Shown piece after piece: positions 1 to 8,358 of a stretch of 64,000 nt of DNA. The position numbers and the translations under genes were made by a program. Where the stretch lies: the NCBI RefSeq assembly GCF_900187445.1, contig NZ_FYEB01000012.1, forward strand, positions 109,893 through 173,892. The letters are read 5' to 3'. Positions within the stretch are counted from its first letter, which is position 1; every line of letters begins with the position of its first letter. The notes beneath the pieces were generated by a model. It saw only the letters and a list, made by a program, of their open reading frames with translations. It ran no database searches and was not told the DNA's origin. The stretch is from Pseudomonas sp. Irchel s3b2 (lineage in GTDB: Bacteria > Pseudomonadota > Gammaproteobacteria > Pseudomonadales > Pseudomonadaceae).

Positions 1-575
1 AAGCGCTCCACAAGTTTGATCCCAAGGTGCTCGCCATCGACCTCTACCAGCGTTTTGTAATCGGAGGCAACCTTCCACCTGTAGCCAAGTATCTCGCTCT
101 CTTTAATCAGGGTGTCGAAGATCAGCGCGCAGCGATCAATGAGTCCGGGGGAAATTTTCGCGTCGAGCACCTGTTTGCCCGTAGTAACGAGATGACCCTC
201 ATGGGCCTTGGCCGCTTTAACGCATTTCAACCATTTGCTCACCAGTGGGTGAGGGGCAAGGAGGGTGTGAGGTACTTCGATGATTGAACGGATTGCTTTC
301 GGTTTTATAGGCGCAGCGCTTTGCAATGGAAGCGTGCTTCGATCCAATACTCTGAAGCTGATGGGCTGTCCGCCGACGGGAGGCTTAGGTTTGCCTGGGC
401 GTTTTGAAACTGGTTTTGCCCAATGCCCTCGTGGGGGCAGGGCTATGCCAGCTTTCCGACAGGCCTTGGACAGCGCGACGTCTGATATGCCGATTTCTTG
501 GGCCAGCTTCAGGACAGGTGTTTCCCAAGCCTTGTCGAACAGCTCGCTGGAAGTGAAGTTTACGATCTTGTACAT
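1..575 (-). CDS. Hypothetical protein with N-terminal HTH-like segment (partial, runs off window)
   Basis: An open frame on the minus strand starts at ATG 575 and stays open to the window edge, giving at least 191 residues without a stop. Residues ~10-50 look like a helix-turn-helix (LAQEIGISDVALSKACRKAG) followed by a proline-rich PPRGHWAK linker. This N-terminus recurs in uncharacterised Pseudomonas proteins, as far as I remember. The rest (KWLKCVKAAKAHEG and on) is alpha/beta-like with no catalytic motif I recognise. The upstream GGGTAA is a weak ribosome site. The function is unknown; DNA binding is inferred from the HTH only, and the C-terminus lies outside the window. Confidence 0.6.
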   Translation of the reverse strand, partial: MYKIVNFTSSELFDKAWETPVLKLAQEIGISDVALSKACRKAGIALPPRGHWAKPVSKRPGKPKPPVGGQPISFRVLDRSTLPLQSAAPIKPKAIRSIIEVPHTLLAPHPLVSKWLKCVKAAKAHEGHLVTTGKQVLDAKISPGLIDRCALIFDTLIKESEILGYRWKVASDYKTLVEVDGEHLGIKLVER

Positions 576-702
576 ATAGTTACCCGGCGCTTGGCGTTCC
601 GATACCAGCGTAGATTCCCTCTCTCCAATCTCAAGTCAAATCTTGCGAGTGATACCGGGGGGCGTAACGTCCAGCTATTCACCTGGTTTCTTCGTAGGGG
701 GA

Positions 703-795
703 TCACTCCGGTGCCATTAAGAGCGTCAAGTTGATGAACTCTTCATTTGCTTTGATCGTGTCCAGCGCACCGCGCACGTTGCCTCCAACCTCACC
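703..795 (-). pseudogene. C-terminal fragment of a duplicated small hypothetical gene
   Basis: Thirty codons plus a stop read GEVGGNVRGALDTIKANEEF and then INLTLLMAPE. This matches the C-terminal half of the intact 69-aa protein encoded at 4445-4654. No start or N-terminal half is present here. It is a truncated second copy, so the two loci share ancestry and this end was cut by recombination. The rest of 576-975 shows no convincing gene. Confidence 0.7.
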
Positions 796-975
796 CGTGT
801 TGAGCGGGAGAGAGTATAGGCCTAGTGGTCACAAATCGAGATCGGGTGAACCAATCAGGCCCCACATAAGCACAGCTCCTGGCGACCGCCTACCATCAAC
901 CAGGAATCCAACGCTGCCCTCTACGCTATACCAATCCCCCAGGGGATGGTTCCACGTCCCCGCGAGGAGGGCAGG

Positions 976-3030
976 TCAGTTCCCTGAAATCGCCGATGCC
1001 ACAGCTACGGGCGCGGCGCTGAACTGGCCTACAGGCTTCGGCCACACGAGTAGCGCGGCTTTAAGCAGGGCTTTTGAACGGTTCGCGATGGCATCGTCAT
1101 CCCATGCTACAAGCGCTGTCTGCTGAAAGTAGGTATTCAATAATAGAGCGCTTTGACCCAGTCGAGACCGTTTACCCAGAACCTGTTCATTGCCTGCACC
1201 CTGGGTGTCGGCAAAGGGGCCGTTGCTGATCGAGCTGTTCAGCGGCTGAGTAAGCAACGTCAGGTTCCCAAAACCATGAACTGCCGTCTCTCTGAACTGA
1301 CGCTGTGCCTCGGTCATGTCTGTTATCTGGTATGTAGGCAGCTTTTCCCAGCTTTGCGGTGTCACATGCTCGACGGTCAAATCAGACTGGGCTGGCACAT
1401 GATTGCTCCCTTGCTGAGAGCCACGAGCGGCATACTCCAGCGCCCGCAGGACACCGCACGTTTTAACGGGGCGAAGCTCCTTGTAAACCGGACGATGACA
1501 CCACTTGTCACTAAAAAGGCTGTCATCCGGCCAAACCTCGCTGAGTGCCGTCGCTGCTTGAAGCACTTTGCGTAAAGCTATGTGTGGGGCTTCGGGTGCG
1601 CCCAACACAGCTTGCAGTACGCGCATGAAAAAGCGGTTGTAGCCCTTGGTAGTCAAACCGCAGACAGCGCGTCGTGTCAGATAGGAGGCCAAGTCGCCGA
1701 GAGCCTGTTTCAGCTCCGCGCTGTCGCTTGCCAACCGCTCACGCAGTGCAAGGTAAACCGGTGTAACCGTACCCACGTCAAGTGACTTAACCAAGCGCGC
1801 AAACTCAGCCAAGTGTCCGGTACCCTCTGGAGATACCAGCTCCTGGAAGTGCCGGCTAGATGCAACAAGCTGCTCCAGCTCCATTTCAAGATCGCGTAGC
1901 TGCTTTAGCCACCAAGCTTTGAATGACTGAAACACATGACTAGCTAGGGTGATTTCGTGGCTGCGCAGGATCGTGTAGTTGTAGAAGAACAAATCAATGC
2001 GCGGATAGGTCAAGCGCCCCTGGCGTTCCTTTTCCCGCCAGTAGGCATTTGCCGAAACGCCCTGGCCGGTGGTCGCAACAAGATCAAATGGGCTCCAGTA
2101 CCGTTCATATAGCTGCGGCACAGCTTGTCCCTGGCGAGCGGCTTCAAGGAACACGAAATTGCGTACAAGGTCAGACGCCAGCAGTGGTTCTCCACGCGCA
2201 TTAAGCGTTTCGAAGATGACTTGAGGGTCGTCCTCGGCGTCCAAAGTCAGGGTCATGATCTGCACGTGGTCGGCCAATGCCATGTAAAGCGCCTGAGCTC
2301 GCTTCGACTCTAGCGGCATATGGGCTTGCAACGGCGACACGTCGTTATTGCGGCGGATGTCCGCGATCAGCGTATCCCCGACCGTGGGGTCAGCTGTAGG
2401 ATTGACAACATCAGTGAGGTCAACACCCCGCATATAGGCAAGGCAGGCGTGGTAGAGGTACAGGTAAGTCTGCACCATAAGGGGGCGCTCAATCCGAGTG
2501 CGTACATCGCGTGCCGGATAAGTCGTGTACACGTCCTGAGCGTAAGTGGCGGTATCGCTCAGGTGGCGCATCTCGTCCTGCCCTGCCTGGGTTGGCCAAA
2601 CTTTGTAATGATCTTCTGCACGCTGGTAAGGGCCTGGGTTTCGCACCAAGCCATCGAGCATTTGCGGTATGGGGCTGTCTATCAGCTCACGCGCTGCCTG
2701 GCGGAAGGCGAGTAGTAGGAGATGTAAGGTCGTCGAACGCTGTTGGCCATCAATCACCTCGAAAGCTGGCGCCCTACCGAAACTGTTGGGCACAGGAGTC
2801 ATCACAATTGAACCCAGAAAGTGCTTCTGTAACGGCTTCAATGCCGCCGTGGTGCCTGTTGATACTAGCGATTGTTGCTCCAGCACGGCATCTGCACGGT
2901 CTTGGATGTCAGTCCATAGCGGGCCAACCTGCTTTTCCAGCGTCCATACATAACCCCGCTGAAAAATGGGAATCTGGTACTGATGAGGTGTACTGAACAG
3001 ACCGGTGACTGTGGTTTTACTGGGCTGCAT
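976..3030 (-). CDS. DUF262/DUF1524 (GmrSD-like) protein
   Basis: The 684-aa protein has the N-terminal DUF262 signatures IPIFQRGYVW (residues ~20-29) and IDGQQRSTTL (~92-101). The C-terminal DUF1524-like segment contains VEHVTPQSW (~555) followed by GFGNLTLLTQPLNSSISN, the His-Me/HNH-type nuclease arrangement. GmrSD-family proteins couple a ParB-like NTPase (DUF262) to an HNH nuclease and cut modified phage DNA. Both halves are fused here as in single-chain GmrSD enzymes. The start at 3030 follows AAGGATTTCAGG. It stands alone on the minus strand. The family is clear; a restriction role against modified DNA is inferred from the family and from the surrounding defence genes. Confidence 0.85.
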   Translation of the reverse strand: MQPSKTTVTGLFSTPHQYQIPIFQRGYVWTLEKQVGPLWTDIQDRADAVLEQQSLVSTGTTAALKPLQKHFLGSIVMTPVPNSFGRAPAFEVIDGQQRSTTLHLLLLAFRQAARELIDSPIPQMLDGLVRNPGPYQRAEDHYKVWPTQAGQDEMRHLSDTATYAQDVYTTYPARDVRTRIERPLMVQTYLYLYHACLAYMRGVDLTDVVNPTADPTVGDTLIADIRRNNDVSPLQAHMPLESKRAQALYMALADHVQIMTLTLDAEDDPQVIFETLNARGEPLLASDLVRNFVFLEAARQGQAVPQLYERYWSPFDLVATTGQGVSANAYWREKERQGRLTYPRIDLFFYNYTILRSHEITLASHVFQSFKAWWLKQLRDLEMELEQLVASSRHFQELVSPEGTGHLAEFARLVKSLDVGTVTPVYLALRERLASDSAELKQALGDLASYLTRRAVCGLTTKGYNRFFMRVLQAVLGAPEAPHIALRKVLQAATALSEVWPDDSLFSDKWCHRPVYKELRPVKTCGVLRALEYAARGSQQGSNHVPAQSDLTVEHVTPQSWEKLPTYQITDMTEAQRQFRETAVHGFGNLTLLTQPLNSSISNGPFADTQGAGNEQVLGKRSRLGQSALLLNTYFQQTALVAWDDDAIANRSKALLKAALLVWPKPVGQFSAAPVAVASAISGN

Positions 3031-3076
3031 CCTGAAATCCTTGTCTGTATTTCAAAGATAGGTGACCTCAGTCGTC

Positions 3077-3340
3077 CTATTCGATGTTGAGGGCAAGCAG
3101 TGCCTTGACGATCTTTTGGTTTCCAAACTCACCGCCACCACACATAGGAACAGCTCCAGTGGGTGCTTAGGGTTGCCCATGGTTTCTATGGCCCAGTTGT
3201 TGGCTTCGTTGACGATGCCCATCACCCAGCCCGGCCTTGCCGTTGACCACGTAGTCCCAAGCCACAAGCGGGATGCCGCGTAGAGCGATGCGGTAATTGT
3301 AGATCACGGTGGTCTGCGCAATGTATTGGAAGCGTACTTC
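3077..3340 (-). pseudogene. Frameshifted C-terminal remnant of a helicase-type restriction protein
   Basis: Three short reading frames on the minus strand together rebuild one C-terminus. The first reads YNYRIALRGIPLVAWDYVVNGKAGL, given here only as YNYRIALRGIP and VVNGKAGL. The second reads GIVNEANNWAIETMGNP and PLELFLCVVAVSLET. The third reads KIVKALLALNIE and stops at 3077. The order of these blocks (yeyVVNGK, SGIVNDANDW, GNPrYPLELfqrVvtVSLET, kIV) is typical of the C-terminus of large DEAD/DEAH restriction helicases of the type ISP/III kind. At least two frameshifts and a small deletion are needed, so the gene is dead. No upstream part is present. Confidence 0.65.
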
Positions 3341-3396
3341 GACCCCACCACTCTGAAACGTCCTTTCATAACAGTTACAGCAATGTGGTTTCCGCA

Positions 3397-4338
3397 TTAA
3401 GGCAACAGCTTAGCAACGCCCTCGAACGCGAATGGCTTAACGTCAAACGCATCCTCCAGTTCACCCAGAGTGGGCAACCGACCTTTTGGTTTTTCGAGCG
3501 CCTGGGTGACCATGAGCATGCGCCAACGAGGATTGTCGAGATATCGGTACTCATTCCTAGTCATAAAAAAATGTGGTATCGCATTGCTGGTTCCCTTTAC
3601 CTCTACGTGTAGTTCTTCACCTGTTTTACGATCCCGAAAAATCAGGTCGTAGCCAAGGTTGAGCAGCTGGACATCCTGAATTTCATAGCGTTTTCCATAA
3701 GCTGTAGATGCGTAGTCCACAGCCGCCATTTCCACCGCCTTTCTATGCTCGGCATCAGGAAAGGAAAACGTTGGTACTTGTACGTCAACAACGTCGCCTT
3801 CAGGGGAGACGCTGACTATTTCCTGTGCAATCTCGGCGAAGTGCTGACGCCACTCTTGATCCTGACCAGGTCTGTTACCTCGAACGTAAACGATTGGCGA
3901 CCTTTTAAAGTGAGCACCTGAAATTTCTGTCTGACGCAAAGGTAAGGGAATGATATTGGCTTTGTCGGCGCTAACGATGTAGCTAAAATTCTGTCCGTCT
4001 GCGTCTTTCGGAAATGAACCGTAGCGATACTCAGGCCGGTCGCGATAGCCCGTTTCAAAAGTCGCATTTTCGTAGTGTCCGACTACGGTCAAAGGGCCAT
4101 CGCCATCTCGTGCCGCGACTAAAATGATTGTCCACCCGCTAAGGCGTAAGGGCTTCGGCGTTGCCTCATGCTCTCCCATCGGAGGTATGTAGCCGTAGTA
4201 ACGTCCGTCCGGAGCTTTTCTAAAATTGAAGCGTTCGTGCGCTTCAGCATAATCATTGATGTGGCGATGTCTGCCGACTACCTCTTCTCCTTGGTAGTCG
4301 ATGGCCCAACCTGTTTTTAAAAATGCAATTCTGTCCAT
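3397..4338 (-). CDS. DUF3883 domain protein (nuclease-like)
   Basis: The 313-aa protein ends in a DUF3883-type domain (residues ~200-300): YGKRYEIQDV, then GYDLIFRDRKTGEELHVEVK, then a conserved NEYRYL segment. The D...EVK pattern fits a PD-(D/E)XK-like fold. DUF3883 domains occur in restriction-like and defence proteins. The N-terminal ~170 residues show no domain I recognise. The gene lies just downstream of the dead restriction helicase remnant and may once have been part of that locus. The start at 4338 is preceded only by a weak AAGGTATAT. The domain call is good; the substrate is unknown. Confidence 0.75.
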   Translation of the reverse strand: MDRIAFLKTGWAIDYQGEEVVGRHRHINDYAEAHERFNFRKAPDGRYYGYIPPMGEHEATPKPLRLSGWTIILVAARDGDGPLTVVGHYENATFETGYRDRPEYRYGSFPKDADGQNFSYIVSADKANIIPLPLRQTEISGAHFKRSPIVYVRGNRPGQDQEWRQHFAEIAQEIVSVSPEGDVVDVQVPTFSFPDAEHRKAVEMAAVDYASTAYGKRYEIQDVQLLNLGYDLIFRDRKTGEELHVEVKGTSNAIPHFFMTRNEYRYLDNPRWRMLMVTQALEKPKGRLPTLGELEDAFDVKPFAFEGVAKLLP

Positions 4339-4444
4339 ATATACCTTTGAAATTTCTCAGCGAAGCGTGAGTGAGATAATCGGTGTTTTGATTAGGTAAT
4401 GGCACCTTCGCACCCAACAGGCTTCTTTCAACATGTGGGGTGAA

Positions 4445-4654
4445 TTACTCCGGTGTCATCAATACAGCGAGCGTCATGCTGATGAACTCTTCATTTGTTC
4501 TGATCGTGTCCAGCGCGCCGCGCACGTTGCCTCCAACCTCGCCCGATCCACGCTGCTCGACCCAGAGCGTCAGTTCCATGATGGCGGCTTCAAGGGCTTG
4601 CTGGTTTTCGTTGATCTTGAAGAGCAAGGAAGGGAGCAGGTCTGAGTTTGGCAT
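4445..4654 (-). CDS. Small conserved hypothetical protein (69 aa)
   Basis: This 69-aa protein begins MPNSDLLPSLLFKINENQ, followed by an acidic helical region with VEQRGSGEVGGNVRGAL. I recall this small family from many Pseudomonas genomes, without a known role. An 8-nt gap separates the start from the GGAGGAATCG ribosome site. A truncated paralogue lies at 703-795. It is probably a short helical cytoplasmic protein, and no function is assigned. Confidence 0.6.
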   Translation of the reverse strand: MPNSDLLPSLLFKINENQQALEAAIMELTLWVEQRGSGEVGGNVRGALDTIRTNEEFISMTLAVLMTPE

Positions 4655-4954
4655 CGCGATTCCTCCATGGAAAAAGGACAGCGTAGCAGTAGGAGAATTT
4701 GATGGGATCTGGTCGCTCGGCCATTTGGCCCCTCGGCATAAGCTTTCTCGGGAGTTTTTTGGTTTGTGCTCTCGAGCGAGCCGCTTAGCTACATCAATGA
4801 CGGGTTGCTACAAGCGTAATCGACCCCTCAGGCTTCCCCTCCAGCTAGCGTCAAATGAGCCGGAGCCGGTGATTCAAGCCAGTTCATGCAGCTGAAATAC
4901 TGACGAAACATTCTGGCCATATGATTCGCGTCACTGAAATCCAGGGAGTTGGAG

Positions 4955-5170
4955 ATGAATCGACCATCAAGAAGCATGCGCAAACTGCTCGACGCCGTTG
5001 CCACCAACAATGAGGCAGCGGCGCTTGATGTGATGCGTGTTGCTGAGCAGCTCCAAGACGAAGTGCTACGCCAACGGTTGCTCAACATGATTCACCGACT
5101 CAACCAGGACGCTAATGACTTACGAATGGCGCGTGACGATATCCAGGGCGGTGCAATAAAGCTCGCGTGA
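4955..5170 (+). CDS. Small conserved hypothetical protein (71 aa)
   Basis: The protein starts MNRPSRSMRKLLDAVATNN at ATG 4955, with GGGAG eight bases upstream. An in-frame TTG at 4949 is less likely. The sequence is helical throughout (VMRVAEQLQDEV, LLNMIHRLNQDANDLRMARD) with no cysteine or membrane segment. It resembles short uncharacterised proteins common in Pseudomonas accessory regions. The function is unknown. Confidence 0.6.
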   Translation: MNRPSRSMRKLLDAVATNNEAAALDVMRVAEQLQDEVLRQRLLNMIHRLNQDANDLRMARDDIQGGAIKLA

Positions 5171-5620
5171 TCGGTCTCGTAGGAGTTTCGTGTTCGCTCC
5201 TTTGGGTAAACGAAGCCCGGCTAAAACCTTGTTTTCTGATGCAGGAAGCCAGGCCAGCTGAGGCTGGTCGCATATCAACATAAACCGACGAGTCCGGCTC
5301 GCTTCGCCTGCGAGTCACGTCTTCTGCGAATAGTTCTTCACCTCTGTGAGCAGACGATCGCTTTCAAGCCTGAACCTGCTTTAATCGGTTAAAAGACGTG
5401 CATATTTCAACGCTCTCCCCCGATGCTTAGCTGATCGAACACGTCTATCCAAAGTCGTAGTGAAATATCTAAAAGACGCTGGTAATGTCCTGGCCACGTT
5501 CGCCAAACCATTAAGGGATGGAGGCGAAAATAGAAGCCCTGGAGCCGCGAACCTCCGGGGCTTTGTTTTTCTATCTGGCAACTACGTTGATGATCGGCAA
5601 CACGGCTGTGCTGCTCAAGG
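5171..5620. other. Intergenic region without a recognised gene
   Basis: The 450 bases between the 71-aa gene and the small membrane gene hold no convincing gene on either strand. The only clear structure is the hairpin at 5535-5570. Confidence 0.5.
5535..5570. terminator. Rho-independent terminator, probably bidirectional
   Basis: AGCCCTGGAG pairs with CTCCGGGGCT (one G-T pair), followed by TTGTTTTT on the plus strand. The minus strand has a shorter T-rich side. It lies just beyond the stop of the minus-strand small membrane gene (5621). Confidence 0.7.
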
Positions 5621-5866
5621 TTAGAGAAGGTATTTGATCGCGACGGCCATCATTGCCCCCACCATAGCGATAACGCAAAACACGTACACCATGGTTTGGC
5701 AGAAGTGAACGAGCGGCCTGAAGGGAGGGAGGCTGACAGGCGCGATGGCAGGCACTGTGACAGGCTCTCGGGCTCCGCTTCTGATACGCATGGAGTCAGT
5801 CCTCAGTTGAGCGATTTGAGCGTGAATTTCTTCGAGTTCAGCGGGAGTGAAAAGTGATTTGGACAT
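5621..5866 (-). CDS. Small single-pass membrane protein, copy 1
   Basis: The start was set at ATG 5866 because GGAGG lies eight bases upstream; a longer in-frame form from 5896 lacks a ribosome site. The 81-aa product begins MSKSLFTPAELEEIHAQIAQL and ends in a hydrophobic segment (MVYVFCVIAMVGAMMAVAIKYLL). This suggests a cytoplasmic N-terminus and one C-terminal membrane helix. A paralogue with the same SLFTPAELEEIH start and the same AVxIKYLL end is at 27231-27452. The function is unknown. Confidence 0.7.
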   Translation of the reverse strand: MSKSLFTPAELEEIHAQIAQLRTDSMRIRSGAREPVTVPAIAPVSLPPFRPLVHFCQTMVYVFCVIAMVGAMMAVAIKYLL

Positions 5867-6288
5867 TGTTGCCTCCGCTAGAGGATTCAGGCGCATCGCC
5901 GCATTCTATCGCTGATTCGGATTTAGGGCTCTCCTGACTACTCTCCCGACCATCGGGTGATGATTTTTTTGATCGCTGTTGGCCAATCGATAGGGAAGCT
6001 AATGACCGTAGAAAACGTTTCTTGATATCACAAGGCCGCAACGTAACAAGTGATTGTGTGAGTACCTTGATGGGCTTTGCTCTTGCTTCATTAGCAGGGA
6101 GTACACACTTACGAAGTGGGCTTGCTCAAGCGTAGTGATTCTACCGCCCATACCGTTCTTTCCGTGGCACTGGTTTCCCGAGCAATATCATGACATATAG
6201 CTATCAGCCTTCAGGGATGAGTCTTGTAGTGGCGTGAACGGCCAAGATGCCAATCCCTGTCTCGACATGTGTTTCAGGGAGCGACGCT
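5867..6288. other. Intergenic region upstream of the Gabija-like pair
   Basis: This divergent gap of about 420 bases presumably carries promoters for the membrane gene on the left and the nuclease-helicase operon on the right. No gene was seen, and I could not single out a promoter with confidence. Confidence 0.35.
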
Positions 6289-8358
6289 GTGTACCTATCT
6301 GCTTTAAAAATCGAGAATTTCCGACAGTTTGGTCTGGCTGGGCATGGCTTGGAAATCAGCTTCAACGAAGGTGTGACAGCGCTGGTAGGGGAAAACGATG
6401 CTGGCAAGACAGCCGTCATCGACGCAATCCGCTATGTGCTTCAAACCCGTGATGCCGAGTATCTGAAGCTGCAGCTCGAGGATTTCCATATTGATGATGC
6501 CGGTGTCCAGGCTGACGCGATCACCTTGGTCTGCACTCTGGATGGTTTGAGTAAAGCTGAGCTAGGTGCCTTCGCAGAGTATGTGACCTACAAGAACAAA
6601 GTCGGACGTTTGCATATTTATTGGTCAGCCAAGCGTGTGCTCGGCTCTAGTCTCACTCGCAGGTGGGTGGACATCAGTGTTCGCTCGGGCGAAAAAGGAG
6701 AAGGCCTGTCCCTAGATGCCGGCGTTCGCCAATTGCTCGCCACTGCCTACCTTAAGCCATTGCGGGACGCTGAACGTGAGATGTCACCAGGGCGCAATTC
6801 CCGTTTGTCCCAAGTGTTGAGTAGTTTCCCGAATATCGATGCCGGTAAGGACTTCGACACAGCAGCTCCGCCAGCCACTACGTTAGATGCTGAAGCGCTG
6901 AGCGTCGCGGGTATGGGGGATTACATGCGCCACTTGGTGAATAAGCACAGCGCTATTGTCAGTGCCGAGCAGGCGATCAATGTTAACTACCTTGCACCTC
7001 TGTCTCTCGCTGGCCAGCCGCTGACAAGTCGTATCAGTTTCGGTGAGGGTGGCACTGAGTCGGCGCGACTCAAGCAGATCCTTGAGCGCCTTGAGCTTGG
7101 TTTGCTCGACCATGCGTCGGGAGAGTCGCGCGGCATTTACGGGCTGGGCTCCAACAACGTGCTGTTTATGGCCTGTGAGCTGCTGCTCCTCGGAAAGGAG
7201 CCGGACGGATTGCCTCTGCTTCTGGTTGAGGAGCCCGAGGCCCATCTGCATCCGCAGCGACAGCTGCAGTTGATGGAGTTCCTTGAGAAAGCAGCGAAGT
7301 CTGGCGAAGGGCTTAGGCCAGTTCAGGTAATTTTGACCACCCATAGCCCCAACTTGAGCTCCAAGATCCCGATTCAAAATTTGGTGATGATGCAACGAGG
7401 ACAGGCGTTCTCGCTTGCAGAGGATCAGACCTGCCTCGGTGCCGATGACTACAGATTCTTGAGTCGCTTCCTAGATGTTACGAAAGCCGGATTGTTCTTC
7501 GCGAAAGGGCTCCTGGTGGTTGAGGGAGATGCCGAAGCGATACTTCTGCCAGCGCTCGCCCGAAGGCTCGGAAAAGACCTCACCAAGCACGGCGTCTCCG
7601 TTATCAACGTCGGCGGAGTAGGGCTTAGGCGCTACTCGAAAATCATGCAACGCCGAGATATTTCGAAAGGGGAGATAGAGATTCCCACTGCATGCATCAC
7701 CGATATGGATGTCATGCCGGATTGCGCTCCAGAAATACTTGGATTAGTGAAGGGGGCGGCAGATCCCAAATGGGCGAAAACGGATCGACGCTGGAAAGCT
7801 ATTTGTGATTTTGGAGTCACGTCAGCGGATCAAGAGGCCGGACTGGAAGAGCATCGAAAGAAGCGAATGGAAAGCGATGGCCAATGTGTCCGAACCTACG
7901 TCGCGGATCATTGGACTCTCGAATATGACCTAGCCTATGCCGGCCTTGCTCGTGAAGTACATGCTGCTGCGTATCTCGCAATTAACGAGGAGAAGATCGA
8001 CCAAGGCAAAGCGACCAAAGCTACTCTCCTGGGCGCTGCGGATGGCGCTTTCAAAGTTATTGAGGCCACCCATTCCTCCAAGGAAGCCCGTTGCTCTGCA
8101 ATTTACAAGCTGTTCAAAAGGGCCTCAAAATCCATTGCGGCTCAGCATCTTATCGACCTAATCGACGAGCGATTCGTCGCCGGCACCTTGGATGTTACTG
8201 GCTTGCGTGGCCTGTTACCCAAGTACGTTATCCATGCCATTGAGTACGCAACTCGTGGATCAGCGATACCTGCTGCGGCAAGCACCGCGTCTGCAATCAT
8301 CGCCAGTGTTGTCACCGATCCTGAATCTCCTGCTGGTGTCGAGGAGAGAAAGGAATGA
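6289..8358 (+). CDS. OLD-family ATP-dependent nuclease, Gabija GajA-like
   Basis: The start was placed at GTG 6289 because GGGAG lies seven bases upstream and the product then opens MYLSALKIENFRQFG, the normal OLD-family N-terminus. ATG 6247 would add 14 unrelated residues. The 689-aa protein has Walker A GENDAGKT (~34-41), Walker B LLLVEEPEAHLHP (~307-319), a HSPN segment, and a TOPRIM domain with VVEGDAEA (~410) and TDMDVMP (~471). Class 2 OLD proteins paired with a UvrD-type helicase form the Gabija system, whose GajA nicks DNA when nucleotide levels fall. The stop overlaps the helicase start (ATGA), indicating translational coupling. It is about 100 residues longer than the reference GajA. 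Confidence 0.85.
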   Translation: MYLSALKIENFRQFGLAGHGLEISFNEGVTALVGENDAGKTAVIDAIRYVLQTRDAEYLKLQLEDFHIDDAGVQADAITLVCTLDGLSKAELGAFAEYVTYKNKVGRLHIYWSAKRVLGSSLTRRWVDISVRSGEKGEGLSLDAGVRQLLATAYLKPLRDAEREMSPGRNSRLSQVLSSFPNIDAGKDFDTAAPPATTLDAEALSVAGMGDYMRHLVNKHSAIVSAEQAINVNYLAPLSLAGQPLTSRISFGEGGTESARLKQILERLELGLLDHASGESRGIYGLGSNNVLFMACELLLLGKEPDGLPLLLVEEPEAHLHPQRQLQLMEFLEKAAKSGEGLRPVQVILTTHSPNLSSKIPIQNLVMMQRGQAFSLAEDQTCLGADDYRFLSRFLDVTKAGLFFAKGLLVVEGDAEAILLPALARRLGKDLTKHGVSVINVGGVGLRRYSKIMQRRDISKGEIEIPTACITDMDVMPDCAPEILGLVKGAADPKWAKTDRRWKAICDFGVTSADQEAGLEEHRKKRMESDGQCVRTYVADHWTLEYDLAYAGLAREVHAAAYLAINEEKIDQGKATKATLLGAADGAFKVIEATHSSKEARCSAIYKLFKRASKSIAAQHLIDLIDERFVAGTLDVTGLRGLLPKYVIHAIEYATRGSAIPAAASTASAIIASVVTDPESPAGVEERKE

